Source: Desulfobacteraceae bacterium (GTDB lineage Bacteria; Desulfobacterota; Desulfobacteria; Desulfobacterales; Desulfobacteraceae). Taken from it: a stretch of DNA of 64,000 nt. Each line of letters starts with the position of its first letter. Position 1 is the first letter of the stretch. The stretch spans positions 124,001 through 188,000 of the forward strand of contig JADGEQ010000002.1 of assembly GCA_016744295.1 (NCBI GenBank), in the 5' to 3' direction. The notes below the pieces were generated by a model. The model was not told the origin of the DNA. It saw only the letters and a program-made list of their open reading frames with translations, and made no database searches. Positions 53,088 to 61,337 of this stretch are shown piece by piece. The translations under genes were made by a program, and so were the position numbers.

Positions 53088-55893
53088 TATCCATTACGGT
53101 ATCCGCAGATTGGTGTTGTTGAATACCGAAAGCTATTCTCTGGGGGATTTTCCCCTTGACAGGCCCTTGTCTATTTCCGCCACAAACAATGTGGGAAAAT
53201 CAACCGCCATTAATGCGCTTCAGTTTCCTTTCCTGTGCAACAGAAGAGATATGGTTTTTCCAAAAGACGAAAAGGAGACCCTGAAATATTATTTCCCCTA
53301 TGAAAATTCTTATGTGCTGTCCGAGGTTTTGACGGATAATGGGTTGTATGTTTTAGGGGCTGCCGGTTACGGTCCGCTGTCCGGCTATGAATATCAGTTG
53401 TTTGCATTTAAAAAGAAATTGGATCTTTCCGATTTTTTGGTGGATGATCCAGACCTAGGAGACAAAAAGTCCATAAGAACTTTGAAAGAACTTGAAAAGC
53501 ATCTGGGGCGCAAGGATGTCTGGGTGAAAAGACTGAAGCCCAAACAGATGCAGGATGCGCTGATCGGCAAGGAGATAACAATCCAGGGAAATGAAAAGTT
53601 TTCCATTGGCCTTTTCCGGCTCAAAAGCCTCACGGATAAAAATTACCGGTTGTTCATGAATGTTTTTAAAAACCTTCTCCATATGAATGACTTTAGTATG
53701 GAAGAGGTCAAAACGTTTTTGATCAATGCCCTTTTGCCAAGCTGGGATACTGTTTCCGGTGACTTCATGACCGAGTATAGAGAGTATAACCAGTCTTTTG
53801 AGCGAGACAGAAATAAAATTAAAACCGCTGAAAGCATTTCCAAAGAGGTGACAAGGCTTGGCCGTCTGAAAGCAGAATATGACATTCTCGGCCAATTTTT
53901 ATCATCCGCTTACAATATTATTGAGAACCGGTACCAGGAAGAACGGAACCTCAAAAGAGAGAACATTGTAAAATTAAAAACGGATTTTAAGGAAATTGAA
54001 ACCTCGATCATCAATATTGAAAAGGAAATTGAAATTTTAGACGATCAATCCAAGAGAGGCTACAAGCGAAAGGAAGATTTGAAAGACCAACTTGGGGGTT
54101 TGGAAAAGAAAGAGTTGCACTTTAAACTTTCTCCTTCCCTGGAAAGGCGTCAGGAACAATTGGCTTGTCTTGAAACACAAAGGAACAAGATCATAGGGGA
54201 ACTGGCAAAATCTTCAGTTGATCCGCCCAAACGATTACAGCAAAAAATTCATGTTTGCAAAAATCAGATAGCAAAATTAAAATTAAAATCAGCGCATATA
54301 AAATCAAATCTTCTTTTCCTGATCAAGGACAGCTTTGATGAAACTGAAATTGAGATTCTTATGAAACTCATCAACGAGCAAATTTTTACATCCATTCCAG
54401 TGGATGAGGGAGATTTGAATATCCATGATGAAGCGGGTCTTATCCAGAACTTGAAGCAGGTTTTATCCTATTGTGAAAACGGATTTTACAACGATGGGAA
54501 CATTATCATTAATCTTGCCAAGCTTGATTCTATTTCCATGGATGACTATGTCAACCATGGGCAAATCCAGAGTAATTTGGAAAATGCGATTCAGGATTTA
54601 AAAGAACTCCAGGGAAATTTGGAGGTTGCACTTAATTTTCAAAAAAAAGAACGAGAAAAAGAAGCGATTGAAAAGAAACTCAGGCAACAGGCCCGGGATT
54701 TAGGCGATTATGAATGCTTTTTGGAAGAGATAAAAAAAAGACCTGATATTGAAAAAGAATATGCCGAGGCAGCCGATTCATTTAACGAGGCAGAAGAGAG
54801 CTTAAAAAAGAAAAATGCAGAAAAATTTGAGCTGGGACAAAGGAAGATAGGCGACGGGCAAAAAATCAAAGAAAAAGAAGCGGCTTTGTTTAATATGGAG
54901 AAAGCGTTTGGAAAAGTTGCTGTTTTTAAACGTTTTGAAGGAGACGATCCTTATCATGAAGTCCAGGATTTTCGGGAGACGATTCAAATTGAAATTGAAA
55001 AATTAATCCATGAATATGTGGAAAAACAAGATGAAATTCAAGAGGTTAAAAACCAGATAGGAACAATCTTTTCGGTTATTGAGGCCCGTGGTGGGAGTAG
55101 ATTTGCCAGCGGTAAGGATATCACTACTCAAATTATATCATTGCAGGAGCAGACAGACAAAGAGAGTATCAAAAATTACAGGCAAATGCTTAAAAAAACC
55201 CAGGAAGCCAGGAGCCAGGAGCTTGGGGCCATGCTTAAAAATTTGGCAAAACAGTTGGACCTGTTTAAGCATGAGGTTGCCCGGTTTAACAATGAAATGA
55301 ACAAGCATCAGATTTCCAATATCCAAAACATTAAATTTATTGTGGATGAAGATAATAATATTTTGGGCACCATTAAAAAACTGATCCGGGAAGATACTAT
55401 TTTCGGGGGGGGCCGGGACATTGATAAATATGTGGAAAACTTGAACCATATCATTACCCAAAAAGGTGTTTCAATCTCTCTTCCCAACCTTTTTAACCTG
55501 GGTGTATTTTTAAAATTGGAAAATGGAAAAGAGATTGAAAGCTTTGGTAAGGGGAGTATTGAGTCCACGGGCACAGATTTGACCATAAAGGTGGTTTTAA
55601 ATGTCATGCTCTTAAGTCGGATTCTCCATGTAAAACAGAATCATTTGCTCAATTTGCCGGCCTATATTGATGAGGCAGGACAAATAGATCCCATCAATCA
55701 GCAAACATTGATTGACCAGTGTGCCAAGGCTGGGTTTATCCCGGTTTTTGCTTCGGTTGAAGCCCAATCCACAGCTGAATATTGGATCGGTCTCAAGGAG
55801 GTGGATGGTAAAATTTGTGTTACCCGAGATGACTGGTTTCGCCTCACACCCAAACCGTCTGAGGCCTTGGAACAAGTAAAAATGACAAATTAG
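53077..55893 (+). CDS. SMC/MukB-like condensin ATPase (JetC / MksB type)
   Basis: The ATG at 53077 fits GGGAG six bases upstream; 938 residues. An ABC ATPase head opens with YGIRRLVLLNTESYSLGDFP and Walker A in ISATNNVGKSTAINALQFPF (N-N-V-G-K-S-T, residues 37-43). Two long Lys/Glu-rich coiled-coil arms (~225-420 and ~490-740) flank a less regular middle that may be the hinge. The C-terminal head has a signature-like GSIESTGTDLTIKVV and Walker B LPAYIDEAGQID (D865, E866). JetC/MksB proteins extrude DNA loops. This one is shorter than typical JetC (~1100). Lys/Asn-rich codon use is unlike the neighbours, though coiled coil partly explains it. Confidence 0.85.
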   Translation: MNPNIHYGIRRLVLLNTESYSLGDFPLDRPLSISATNNVGKSTAINALQFPFLCNRRDMVFPKDEKETLKYYFPYENSYVLSEVLTDNGLYVLGAAGYGPLSGYEYQLFAFKKKLDLSDFLVDDPDLGDKKSIRTLKELEKHLGRKDVWVKRLKPKQMQDALIGKEITIQGNEKFSIGLFRLKSLTDKNYRLFMNVFKNLLHMNDFSMEEVKTFLINALLPSWDTVSGDFMTEYREYNQSFERDRNKIKTAESISKEVTRLGRLKAEYDILGQFLSSAYNIIENRYQEERNLKRENIVKLKTDFKEIETSIINIEKEIEILDDQSKRGYKRKEDLKDQLGGLEKKELHFKLSPSLERRQEQLACLETQRNKIIGELAKSSVDPPKRLQQKIHVCKNQIAKLKLKSAHIKSNLLFLIKDSFDETEIEILMKLINEQIFTSIPVDEGDLNIHDEAGLIQNLKQVLSYCENGFYNDGNIIINLAKLDSISMDDYVNHGQIQSNLENAIQDLKELQGNLEVALNFQKKEREKEAIEKKLRQQARDLGDYECFLEEIKKRPDIEKEYAEAADSFNEAEESLKKKNAEKFELGQRKIGDGQKIKEKEAALFNMEKAFGKVAVFKRFEGDDPYHEVQDFRETIQIEIEKLIHEYVEKQDEIQEVKNQIGTIFSVIEARGGSRFASGKDITTQIISLQEQTDKESIKNYRQMLKKTQEARSQELGAMLKNLAKQLDLFKHEVARFNNEMNKHQISNIQNIKFIVDEDNNILGTIKKLIREDTIFGGGRDIDKYVENLNHIITQKGVSISLPNLFNLGVFLKLENGKEIESFGKGSIESTGTDLTIKVVLNVMLLSRILHVKQNHLLNLPAYIDEAGQIDPINQQTLIDQCAKAGFIPVFASVEAQSTAEYWIGLKEVDGKICVTRDDWFRLTPKPSEALEQVKMTN

Positions 55894-55911
55894 AAAAAGA
55901 AAGATTAAAAA

Positions 55912-56754
55912 ATGAAAAACACAACCCGCAATCTTTTGTTCAAGTTTCTGGAATCAGGACGGATCAGCAGTTCCAATGTTCCCAAATCTTGTCTGTCAGA
56001 TATTTTGAACTTGCAGGACCAGGGTTTCATCGACTGGGAGAAATCCGGAAGGGGAGGTGTTTACACGGTTGATGACCGGGAGGCGATAATCGCTCTATTG
56101 GAAAACACGGGGTATCACGGGTCAACAGAGGGGCTTACACCAAAGGCCAAAGCCGTGGCTTTTCACAAAGACGCCCATAAAGGCAAGGATGACACCCTTC
56201 TTCTCATGCTTTCCGCTACCCAGGAGGTGTTTTGGCATAATAATGGTATATCTGTTAATCTTTTCAAAATAGTTCAGGACTGCGGTATCGCCTCTTTGCT
56301 CATAAGGGATGGCGACAACTGGCAGACAAGCAACCCCATAGCACTTGTGGAGAACATGGATTTGCTTGTGTATGCGGATCAATATTTTAAAAATATTAAG
56401 TTTGGCGGCAGTGTTCTTTATTATGGCGGCTGGATATCAAAAAGAACCGTTGGATGGTTGAAAACACTAAAGGATGTCCCTGTAACCATTTTCCCTGATT
56501 ATGATTTGGTCGGTCTGAAAAATTATCTTACCCTTAAACAAGCGTTGCCAGCTCTAAAAATTTATATTCCGAAAAATCTGCCCGAATTGCTTAATAGATA
56601 CGGAAAAACTGAAAAATTTGACTCATTGACCGATCGAAAGATCATTGAGCAAACCCGGGATAAAGATGCCCTGACTCTTTATTTCCTACTATTGAAACAT
56701 GGGGTTTGCCTTGACCAGGAAAGCCTTATGTTAAATGATGAACCCTCACCCTAA
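55912..56754 (+). CDS. Toprim-domain nuclease-like subunit (JetD / MksG type)
   Basis: 280 residues. An N-terminal winged helix (LLFKFLESGRISSSNVPKS, DQGFIDWEKSGRGGVYTV) precedes a Toprim-like region: acidic E147 in PIALVENMDLLVYADQ, then SVLYYGGWISKRTVGWLK and the D-x-D pair D196/D198 in VTIFPDYDLVGLKNYL. In JetD the equivalent residues (ENxE, YxGD/DxDxxG) bind metal and cleave plasmid DNA handed over by JetABC. It is shorter than usual JetD (350-400 residues), lacking a large N-terminal part. It starts 18 bp after the SMC-like gene. I infer a plasmid-cutting role; the sequence shows only the fold-like pattern. Confidence 0.75.
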   Translation: MKNTTRNLLFKFLESGRISSSNVPKSCLSDILNLQDQGFIDWEKSGRGGVYTVDDREAIIALLENTGYHGSTEGLTPKAKAVAFHKDAHKGKDDTLLLMLSATQEVFWHNNGISVNLFKIVQDCGIASLLIRDGDNWQTSNPIALVENMDLLVYADQYFKNIKFGGSVLYYGGWISKRTVGWLKTLKDVPVTIFPDYDLVGLKNYLTLKQALPALKIYIPKNLPELLNRYGKTEKFDSLTDRKIIEQTRDKDALTLYFLLLKHGVCLDQESLMLNDEPSP

Positions 56755-56774
56755 TAAAAAGAAATGGAGAATTC

Positions 56775-58238
56775 ATGAAAAAAATTCTTGCTGCAGCTCT
56801 CTGCCTTTTGTTGGTTTTTATTGCAATCTTGCTGGTAAACACCTGGCGTTTCACTCCCCAAACTTCCGAGGTATCGATAACCCATGTCCCTCTGGCTGAT
56901 GGGGAAGGGTCTGTGGAAAGGCTGGCCAGGGCCATCCAAATCAAGACCATCTCCCTGGAAGATGAAACCGGTGACCGGGATGCATTCTTATCCTTTCATC
57001 GTTTTCTGGAAGATTCTTTTCCAAACCTCCATGAAAAAATGACCCGGGAAATCATTGCCCCCTATTCCCTTTTATATAAATGGGAAGGCAGCAATCCGGA
57101 TTTAAAACCCATGGCCCTGTTGGCCCATTTTGATGTGGTGCCTGTTGAGCCGGGGACCGATGATCTCTGGACCTATCCCCCCTTCAGCGGCCAGGTTGCG
57201 GATGGATTTGTCTGGGGCCGGGGAACCCTTGATATGAAAGCCACTTTTATGGCCATTTTGGAATCTATGGAACACCTTATCAAGCAGGATTTTGTGCCCC
57301 AACGAACCCTTTATTTTGCCTGTGGCCATGATGAGGAACTTGGCGGCATGAAGGGAGCGGCCAGGATTGCCTCCCATTTGGAACAAAAGAAAATCCAATT
57401 GGCATTTACCCTGGATGAAGGCATGGTCATTCTGGACAAGGATTTGTCCCCCTCCCGGGAACCCTTGGCCATCATCGGGATTGCAGAAAAGGGGTATGTG
57501 ACCCTGAAGCTGACCGCCACAGGTCAGGGGGGGCATTCCTCCATGCCCCCCGGTAAAACAACCCTGGCCATCCTTGGCCGGGCCATTGCCAGTCTTGAGG
57601 AAAATCAGATGCCCGCCACCCTGGCCGGGCCCGTGGGATATCTGTTTGATGCCATCGGGCCGGATATGCCCTTTCTGAAGAAACTTCTTTTTGCCAATCA
57701 ATGGGCATTCAAGCCCCTGCTTTTGAAAGTATTGGGAACAGGGAATACCACCAATGCCATGATACGAACCACCACAGCCCCCACCATCATCCAGGGCGGG
57801 GTCAAGGCCAATGTATTGCCCACCACGGCCCATGCCCTAATTAATTTTCGTATTTTACCCGGTGATAGGATTAAGGATGTCATCGCCCATGCAAAACATG
57901 TGATTGATGATTCCGCAGTCGAGATTACCATTGATGGAAAAATCCAATCCAATCCCTCTCCCGTGTCATCCCACAGGTCAATGGAATTTCTTCGGATTCA
58001 AAAAACCATCCAGCAGATTTTCCCGGGAACTTGTGTTGCCCCAGGGTTGGTTCTCGGCGGCACGGATTCCAAACATTACACAAAGATCAGTGATAATTGT
58101 TATCGGTTTATCCCCTTTATTTTCGGGCCCAAAGACACCTCCCGCATCCATGGCACCAATGAGCGGGTCTTGATAGAAAATTATATGGATGCCCAGAAGT
58201 ATTATATCCAGCTTATTAAAAATACATCTGTAAACTAA
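56775..58238 (+). CDS. M20 family metallopeptidase (carboxypeptidase / PM20D1-like)
   Basis: 487 residues. N-terminal membrane anchor or signal (ILAAALCLLLVFIAILLV). The M20 metal ligands are visible: His/Asp in MALLAHFDVVPVEPG, Asp in VWGRGTLDMKATFMA, Glu-Glu in FACGHDEELGGMKGA, Asp/Glu in FTLDEG and a late His in FIFGPKDTSRIHGTNE. The dimerisation lid contains GYVTLKLTATGQGGHSSMPPG. It would hydrolyse peptides or N-acyl amino acids outside the cytoplasm. It begins 20 bp after the Toprim gene with no terminator between, so it may be co-transcribed with the condensin-like genes although no functional link is known. Confidence 0.9.
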   Translation: MKKILAAALCLLLVFIAILLVNTWRFTPQTSEVSITHVPLADGEGSVERLARAIQIKTISLEDETGDRDAFLSFHRFLEDSFPNLHEKMTREIIAPYSLLYKWEGSNPDLKPMALLAHFDVVPVEPGTDDLWTYPPFSGQVADGFVWGRGTLDMKATFMAILESMEHLIKQDFVPQRTLYFACGHDEELGGMKGAARIASHLEQKKIQLAFTLDEGMVILDKDLSPSREPLAIIGIAEKGYVTLKLTATGQGGHSSMPPGKTTLAILGRAIASLEENQMPATLAGPVGYLFDAIGPDMPFLKKLLFANQWAFKPLLLKVLGTGNTTNAMIRTTTAPTIIQGGVKANVLPTTAHALINFRILPGDRIKDVIAHAKHVIDDSAVEITIDGKIQSNPSPVSSHRSMEFLRIQKTIQQIFPGTCVAPGLVLGGTDSKHYTKISDNCYRFIPFIFGPKDTSRIHGTNERVLIENYMDAQKYYIQLIKNTSVN

Positions 58239-58275
58239 GTTTGAATTCACCCGTTTGAATTCACCAGTTCAAATT

Positions 58276-58324
58276 CACCATGAAGCACATGAAGCGTTTT
58301 TCCTTGTGCCTCATGGTGCTTTTG
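58276..58324 (+). terminator. Hairpin terminator after the M20 peptidase
   Basis: CACCATGAAGCACATGAAG pairs imperfectly with CCTTGTGCCTCATGGTG around CGTTTTT and is followed by CTTTT. It resembles the element at 51008-51069. Just before it, three near-copies of a GTTTGAATTCACC unit occur (58243-58279). Confidence 0.65.
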
Positions 58325-58396
58325 GGGGGCTCTTTGGATTATAGTTCAGGGTATTGGGCGAATTTTTAAAGGTAGCTGTTCATGTTTTCGCGCAGT

Positions 58397-59083
58397 TCAT
58401 TTTTTGGCAATCATTCTGCCAAGGGTTTTAAGCGCCTGGGATTTTATTTTGACAAAATGTTCTTTTAATGCCGTGATGGATTCTTCTACATCATGGGATA
58501 CAACAGCATCAAAGATTTGTTGGTGTTGGGAGCCGACAGGATCTTCAGATTGTATAAACAAAAGACTGCCACCATATTTAAGATACAACAGGTCAAAAAG
58601 ATGCTCAAGCATCTGAACTTGAATTTTTCGTCCTGACAATTTCGCTAAGGTCAAATGGAATTCTTTATCGTTTAACAACCGTTCACTAAGATAAGAGGCT
58701 TCATTTGATTTGTCCCGGCTTTTCATATGCGTTTGAAGCTTTTTGATTCCATCTTCATTAAGATTGTTGATGACCTCCGGCAACAGGGAGATCTCAATCA
58801 GTTCCCGCATGTCATAAATTTCCTGAACTTCCTGGATGCTCATGGGTTCAGTTGAATAGCCTTTGTTGGGTTCATACCGGACAAGCCCCTGGAATTCAAA
58901 GCGTTTAAGGGCTTGGATGATGGGGGTCAGGCTCATGCCAAGATGTTCTGCCAGTTGTCGATAGGATATTTTCTGACCCGGGGGAATCTCATTTGTAAAA
59001 AGAATCCGTTTAATACCTTCATAGGCAATCTGAGTATGGTTGGAATCTGGCCTGGCGGTTGTCCTCTTTTTTTTTACACCCAC
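58397..59083 (-). CDS. GntR family transcriptional regulator, FadR (FCD) subfamily
   Basis: 228 residues. The N-terminal winged helix reads QIAYEGIKRILFTNEIPPGQ then KISYRQLAEHLGMSLTPIIQ and FEFQGLVRYEPNKGYST. The C-terminal all-helical FCD domain (IQEVQEIYDMRELIE, then FHLTLAKLSGRK and HQQIFDAVVSHDVEES) normally binds a carboxylate ligand through a metal, using Asp and His residues. It is divergent from the ThDP enzyme operon across an AT-rich 470-bp region that holds three copies of one palindrome, so it most likely represses that operon. Confidence 0.92.
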   Translation of the reverse strand: MGVKKKRTTARPDSNHTQIAYEGIKRILFTNEIPPGQKISYRQLAEHLGMSLTPIIQALKRFEFQGLVRYEPNKGYSTEPMSIQEVQEIYDMRELIEISLLPEVINNLNEDGIKKLQTHMKSRDKSNEASYLSERLLNDKEFHLTLAKLSGRKIQVQMLEHLFDLLYLKYGGSLLFIQSEDPVGSQHQQIFDAVVSHDVEESITALKEHFVKIKSQALKTLGRMIAKK

Positions 59084-59218
59084 TTATTTTTTCCTTTTAT
59101 GGTAGTGAACAGCCTGCATTTTCAAATATCCATGGGATGCAATTTTAACTCCCCCCTAAAATCATGGATTTGTTCATCCCCTGCCTGTTCTTTTTCTTTT
59201 GCTGATCTGAAATAAAAA

Positions 59219-59479
59219 ATTTAATTAAATATATAAATATCCTCAAGAAGGTCAATTGTCAATCGCCATGTTTTAACATGGTTTTATAATATATTGAATA
59301 TAAACAAAGTATTTGTCAAAGATAATTTTAAAAATGAAAATAAAAAAATAAAGCTTGACACATAGGAAAGTATTTTATTAACTTCTTCATGAAATTTAAT
59401 TAAATTATGAATTATTTTTCATATAAAAATTTTTATCATAATTAAAATAGATAGTTAAAGCGATTAATTTTAATTAAAT
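59219..59479. promoter_or_regulatory. Three copies of the palindrome TTTAATTAAA, candidate GntR operators
   Basis: The 10-bp palindrome, extended to TTTAATTAAAT, occurs at 59220-59230, 59395-59405 and 59469-59479. The latter two flank the best rightward -35/-10 pair region and the leader. High A+T makes single matches likely by chance, but three extended identical copies in one divergent control region are less so. Binding by the adjacent GntR protein is inferred. Confidence 0.4.
59355..59381 (+). promoter_or_regulatory. Candidate promoter of the ThDP-enzyme operon
   Basis: A perfect TTGACA is followed after 15 bp by TATTAA (4 of 6 consensus), 170 bp before the first start codon. One operator-like palindrome begins 14 bp downstream, where a repressor could block initiation. 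Confidence 0.4.
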
Positions 59480-59551
59480 ATTATTTATTTCGAATAAATT
59501 CAGATTGATTTTTTGCTCTCTGCTGACAGAATTACTCCTAAAGGAATGAAT

Positions 59552-61294
59552 ATGAACGGTGCAAAAGTTCTTGTTAAAATGTTGGCGCTATATGATGTTG
59601 AAGTGATATTCGGTGTGCCCGGTGATACGAGTATCCCTCTGTATGAAGCGCTGTATGATTCCAACGATACCCTTCGGCATGTCATGGCCCGGGATGAGCG
59701 ATCCGCTTCATTCATGGCAGATGCCTATGCCAGGATTTCTCACAAACCCGGCATTTGTGAATGCCCCAGCGGGGCCGGTGCTCTTTATTCCCTCCCCGGA
59801 GTGGCCGAGGCAGATGCCTCTTCCGTGCCGGTGATTCTATTTACCTCGGATAATCCCATCAACGGTGAGGGTAAAAAAACCATCACGGAACTTGACTGCC
59901 AGCGATTGTTCGAACCGGTTACCAAATGGTCCTGCCTGATCAAGGATACCTCCAGGATACCGGAGATTATCCGACGCGGATTTAGGATTGCCACAACCGG
60001 TCGCCCCGGGGCTGTCCATTTGGCAATACCCCAGGAGAGTCTGAATGATCAATACGAGCAAGGCTGTGAAAATATTTATAGTGAAGCCGAATGCATACGT
60101 TACCCTGCTTTTAGAACAAGGGGTAGCAGAACCGGACTTGAACAGCTTGCCAGTCTTCTGGATACGGGGGGGAAAACCGTCATTGTCGCAGGTGGCGGTG
60201 CCAAGCATTCCCAGGCTGAAATAGAAGTCATGGCCCTGGCTGAATTGATGCAAATCCCTGTGGTGACAACCATTTCCGGCCAGGGTGTCATGCCTGACCA
60301 CCACCCGCTGGCCCTGGGCGTTATCGGAGATAATGGGTTCCATCCCCATGCCATCCGGGCTGTGGAAGAGAGTGATACATTATTTTATATTGGGTGCAAA
60401 ATCGGCTCTGTATCCACCATCAAATGGACCCTGCCGTCTTTTAACCCCGCAAGAAAGATACTCCAGGTAGATCTTGACCCGGTCATGCTGGGGAACAATT
60501 ACAAGAACACCATCAGTGTGGCCGGGGATGCCAAGCTGGTTCTCAAGGATTTAATTACCCTTCTGGAAATCTCCGGGGACAGAAAATATCAAACCGACTG
60601 GCTCAATGATCTGAATCATACCCGGCAGTCATTCTGGCAGGCGTCAGAACAGAAACTGATGTCAACGGCCTCACCCATCAAACCCCAGCAGGTGATCGCA
60701 GGCATGAACAAATATTTGGGTCCGGGTGCCATTGTTATTGCCGATGCCGGAACACCGACACCCTATATTACCCGGTATTTAAAATTAAGGGATCATCAAT
60801 CCACCTTTATTATTCCCAGGGCTTTTGGCGGATTGGGATATGCCATTCCCGCGGTTGTCGGGGCTCATTTTGCAAAGCCCGATGCGCCCCTGGTGGGATT
60901 ATTCGGTGACGGCAGTCTCGGCATGTCAGCCGGCGAACTTGAAACCCTGGTCCGCCTCAATATCCCGGCGGTCCTGATCCATTTTAACAATGGTTGTTTT
61001 GGCTGGATCAAAGCCCTGCAGGCGATACACGCCCAGAACAAATTTTTTTCCGTTGATTTTTCTCCCACTGACCCGGCAAAAGTGGCAGAAGGCTTTGGAA
61101 TGAAAGCCATGAGAATTACAACCCCGGATATGCTGGACCATGTCTTGAAAGAAGCATTTTCAACGGCCGGCCCGGTTTTTCTTGACGTGATCACAGAATC
61201 AGAGGTAACTGAACTGCCCCCGGTTTATTCCTGGATGGCCAAACTTAACCAAGTCCCCCCAAAAAGGACAAAATTGTCATTCCAGGAAACATAA
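59552..61294 (+). CDS. Thiamine-diphosphate-dependent enzyme, acetolactate synthase-like
   Basis: The ATG at 59552 has AAGGA six bases upstream (another ATG at 59546 is too close); about 580 residues. The N-terminal Pyr domain (MLALYDVEVIFGVPGDTSIP) contains the catalytic Glu in MARDERSASFMADAYARI. A central domain (~190-330) follows with SGQGVMPDHHPLALGVIG. The PP domain carries the ThDP motif GDGSLGMSAGELETLVRLNI...FNNGCFGW. The family includes acetolactate synthase, oxalyl-CoA decarboxylase, benzaldehyde lyase and sulfoacetaldehyde acetyltransferase. Its substrate is not clear; the neighbours argue for a catabolic lyase or decarboxylase rather than branched-chain amino acid synthesis. Confidence 0.88.
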   Translation: MNGAKVLVKMLALYDVEVIFGVPGDTSIPLYEALYDSNDTLRHVMARDERSASFMADAYARISHKPGICECPSGAGALYSLPGVAEADASSVPVILFTSDNPINGEGKKTITELDCQRLFEPVTKWSCLIKDTSRIPEIIRRGFRIATTGRPGAVHLAIPQESLNDQYEQGCENIYSEAECIRYPAFRTRGSRTGLEQLASLLDTGGKTVIVAGGGAKHSQAEIEVMALAELMQIPVVTTISGQGVMPDHHPLALGVIGDNGFHPHAIRAVEESDTLFYIGCKIGSVSTIKWTLPSFNPARKILQVDLDPVMLGNNYKNTISVAGDAKLVLKDLITLLEISGDRKYQTDWLNDLNHTRQSFWQASEQKLMSTASPIKPQQVIAGMNKYLGPGAIVIADAGTPTPYITRYLKLRDHQSTFIIPRAFGGLGYAIPAVVGAHFAKPDAPLVGLFGDGSLGMSAGELETLVRLNIPAVLIHFNNGCFGWIKALQAIHAQNKFFSVDFSPTDPAKVAEGFGMKAMRITTPDMLDHVLKEAFSTAGPVFLDVITESEVTELPPVYSWMAKLNQVPPKRTKLSFQET

Positions 61295-61337
61295 AATAAT
61301 CGAGCCATATGGAACAATTCCAAAGGGAGAAATATAG

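Larger units (their letters stand above)
59084..59551. other. AT-rich divergent control region
   Basis: About 470 bp with no gene. It is far richer in A and T than the rest of the window. It holds three copies of a palindrome (separate entry) and a candidate promoter for the rightward operon. No other structure was recognised. Confidence 0.8.
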
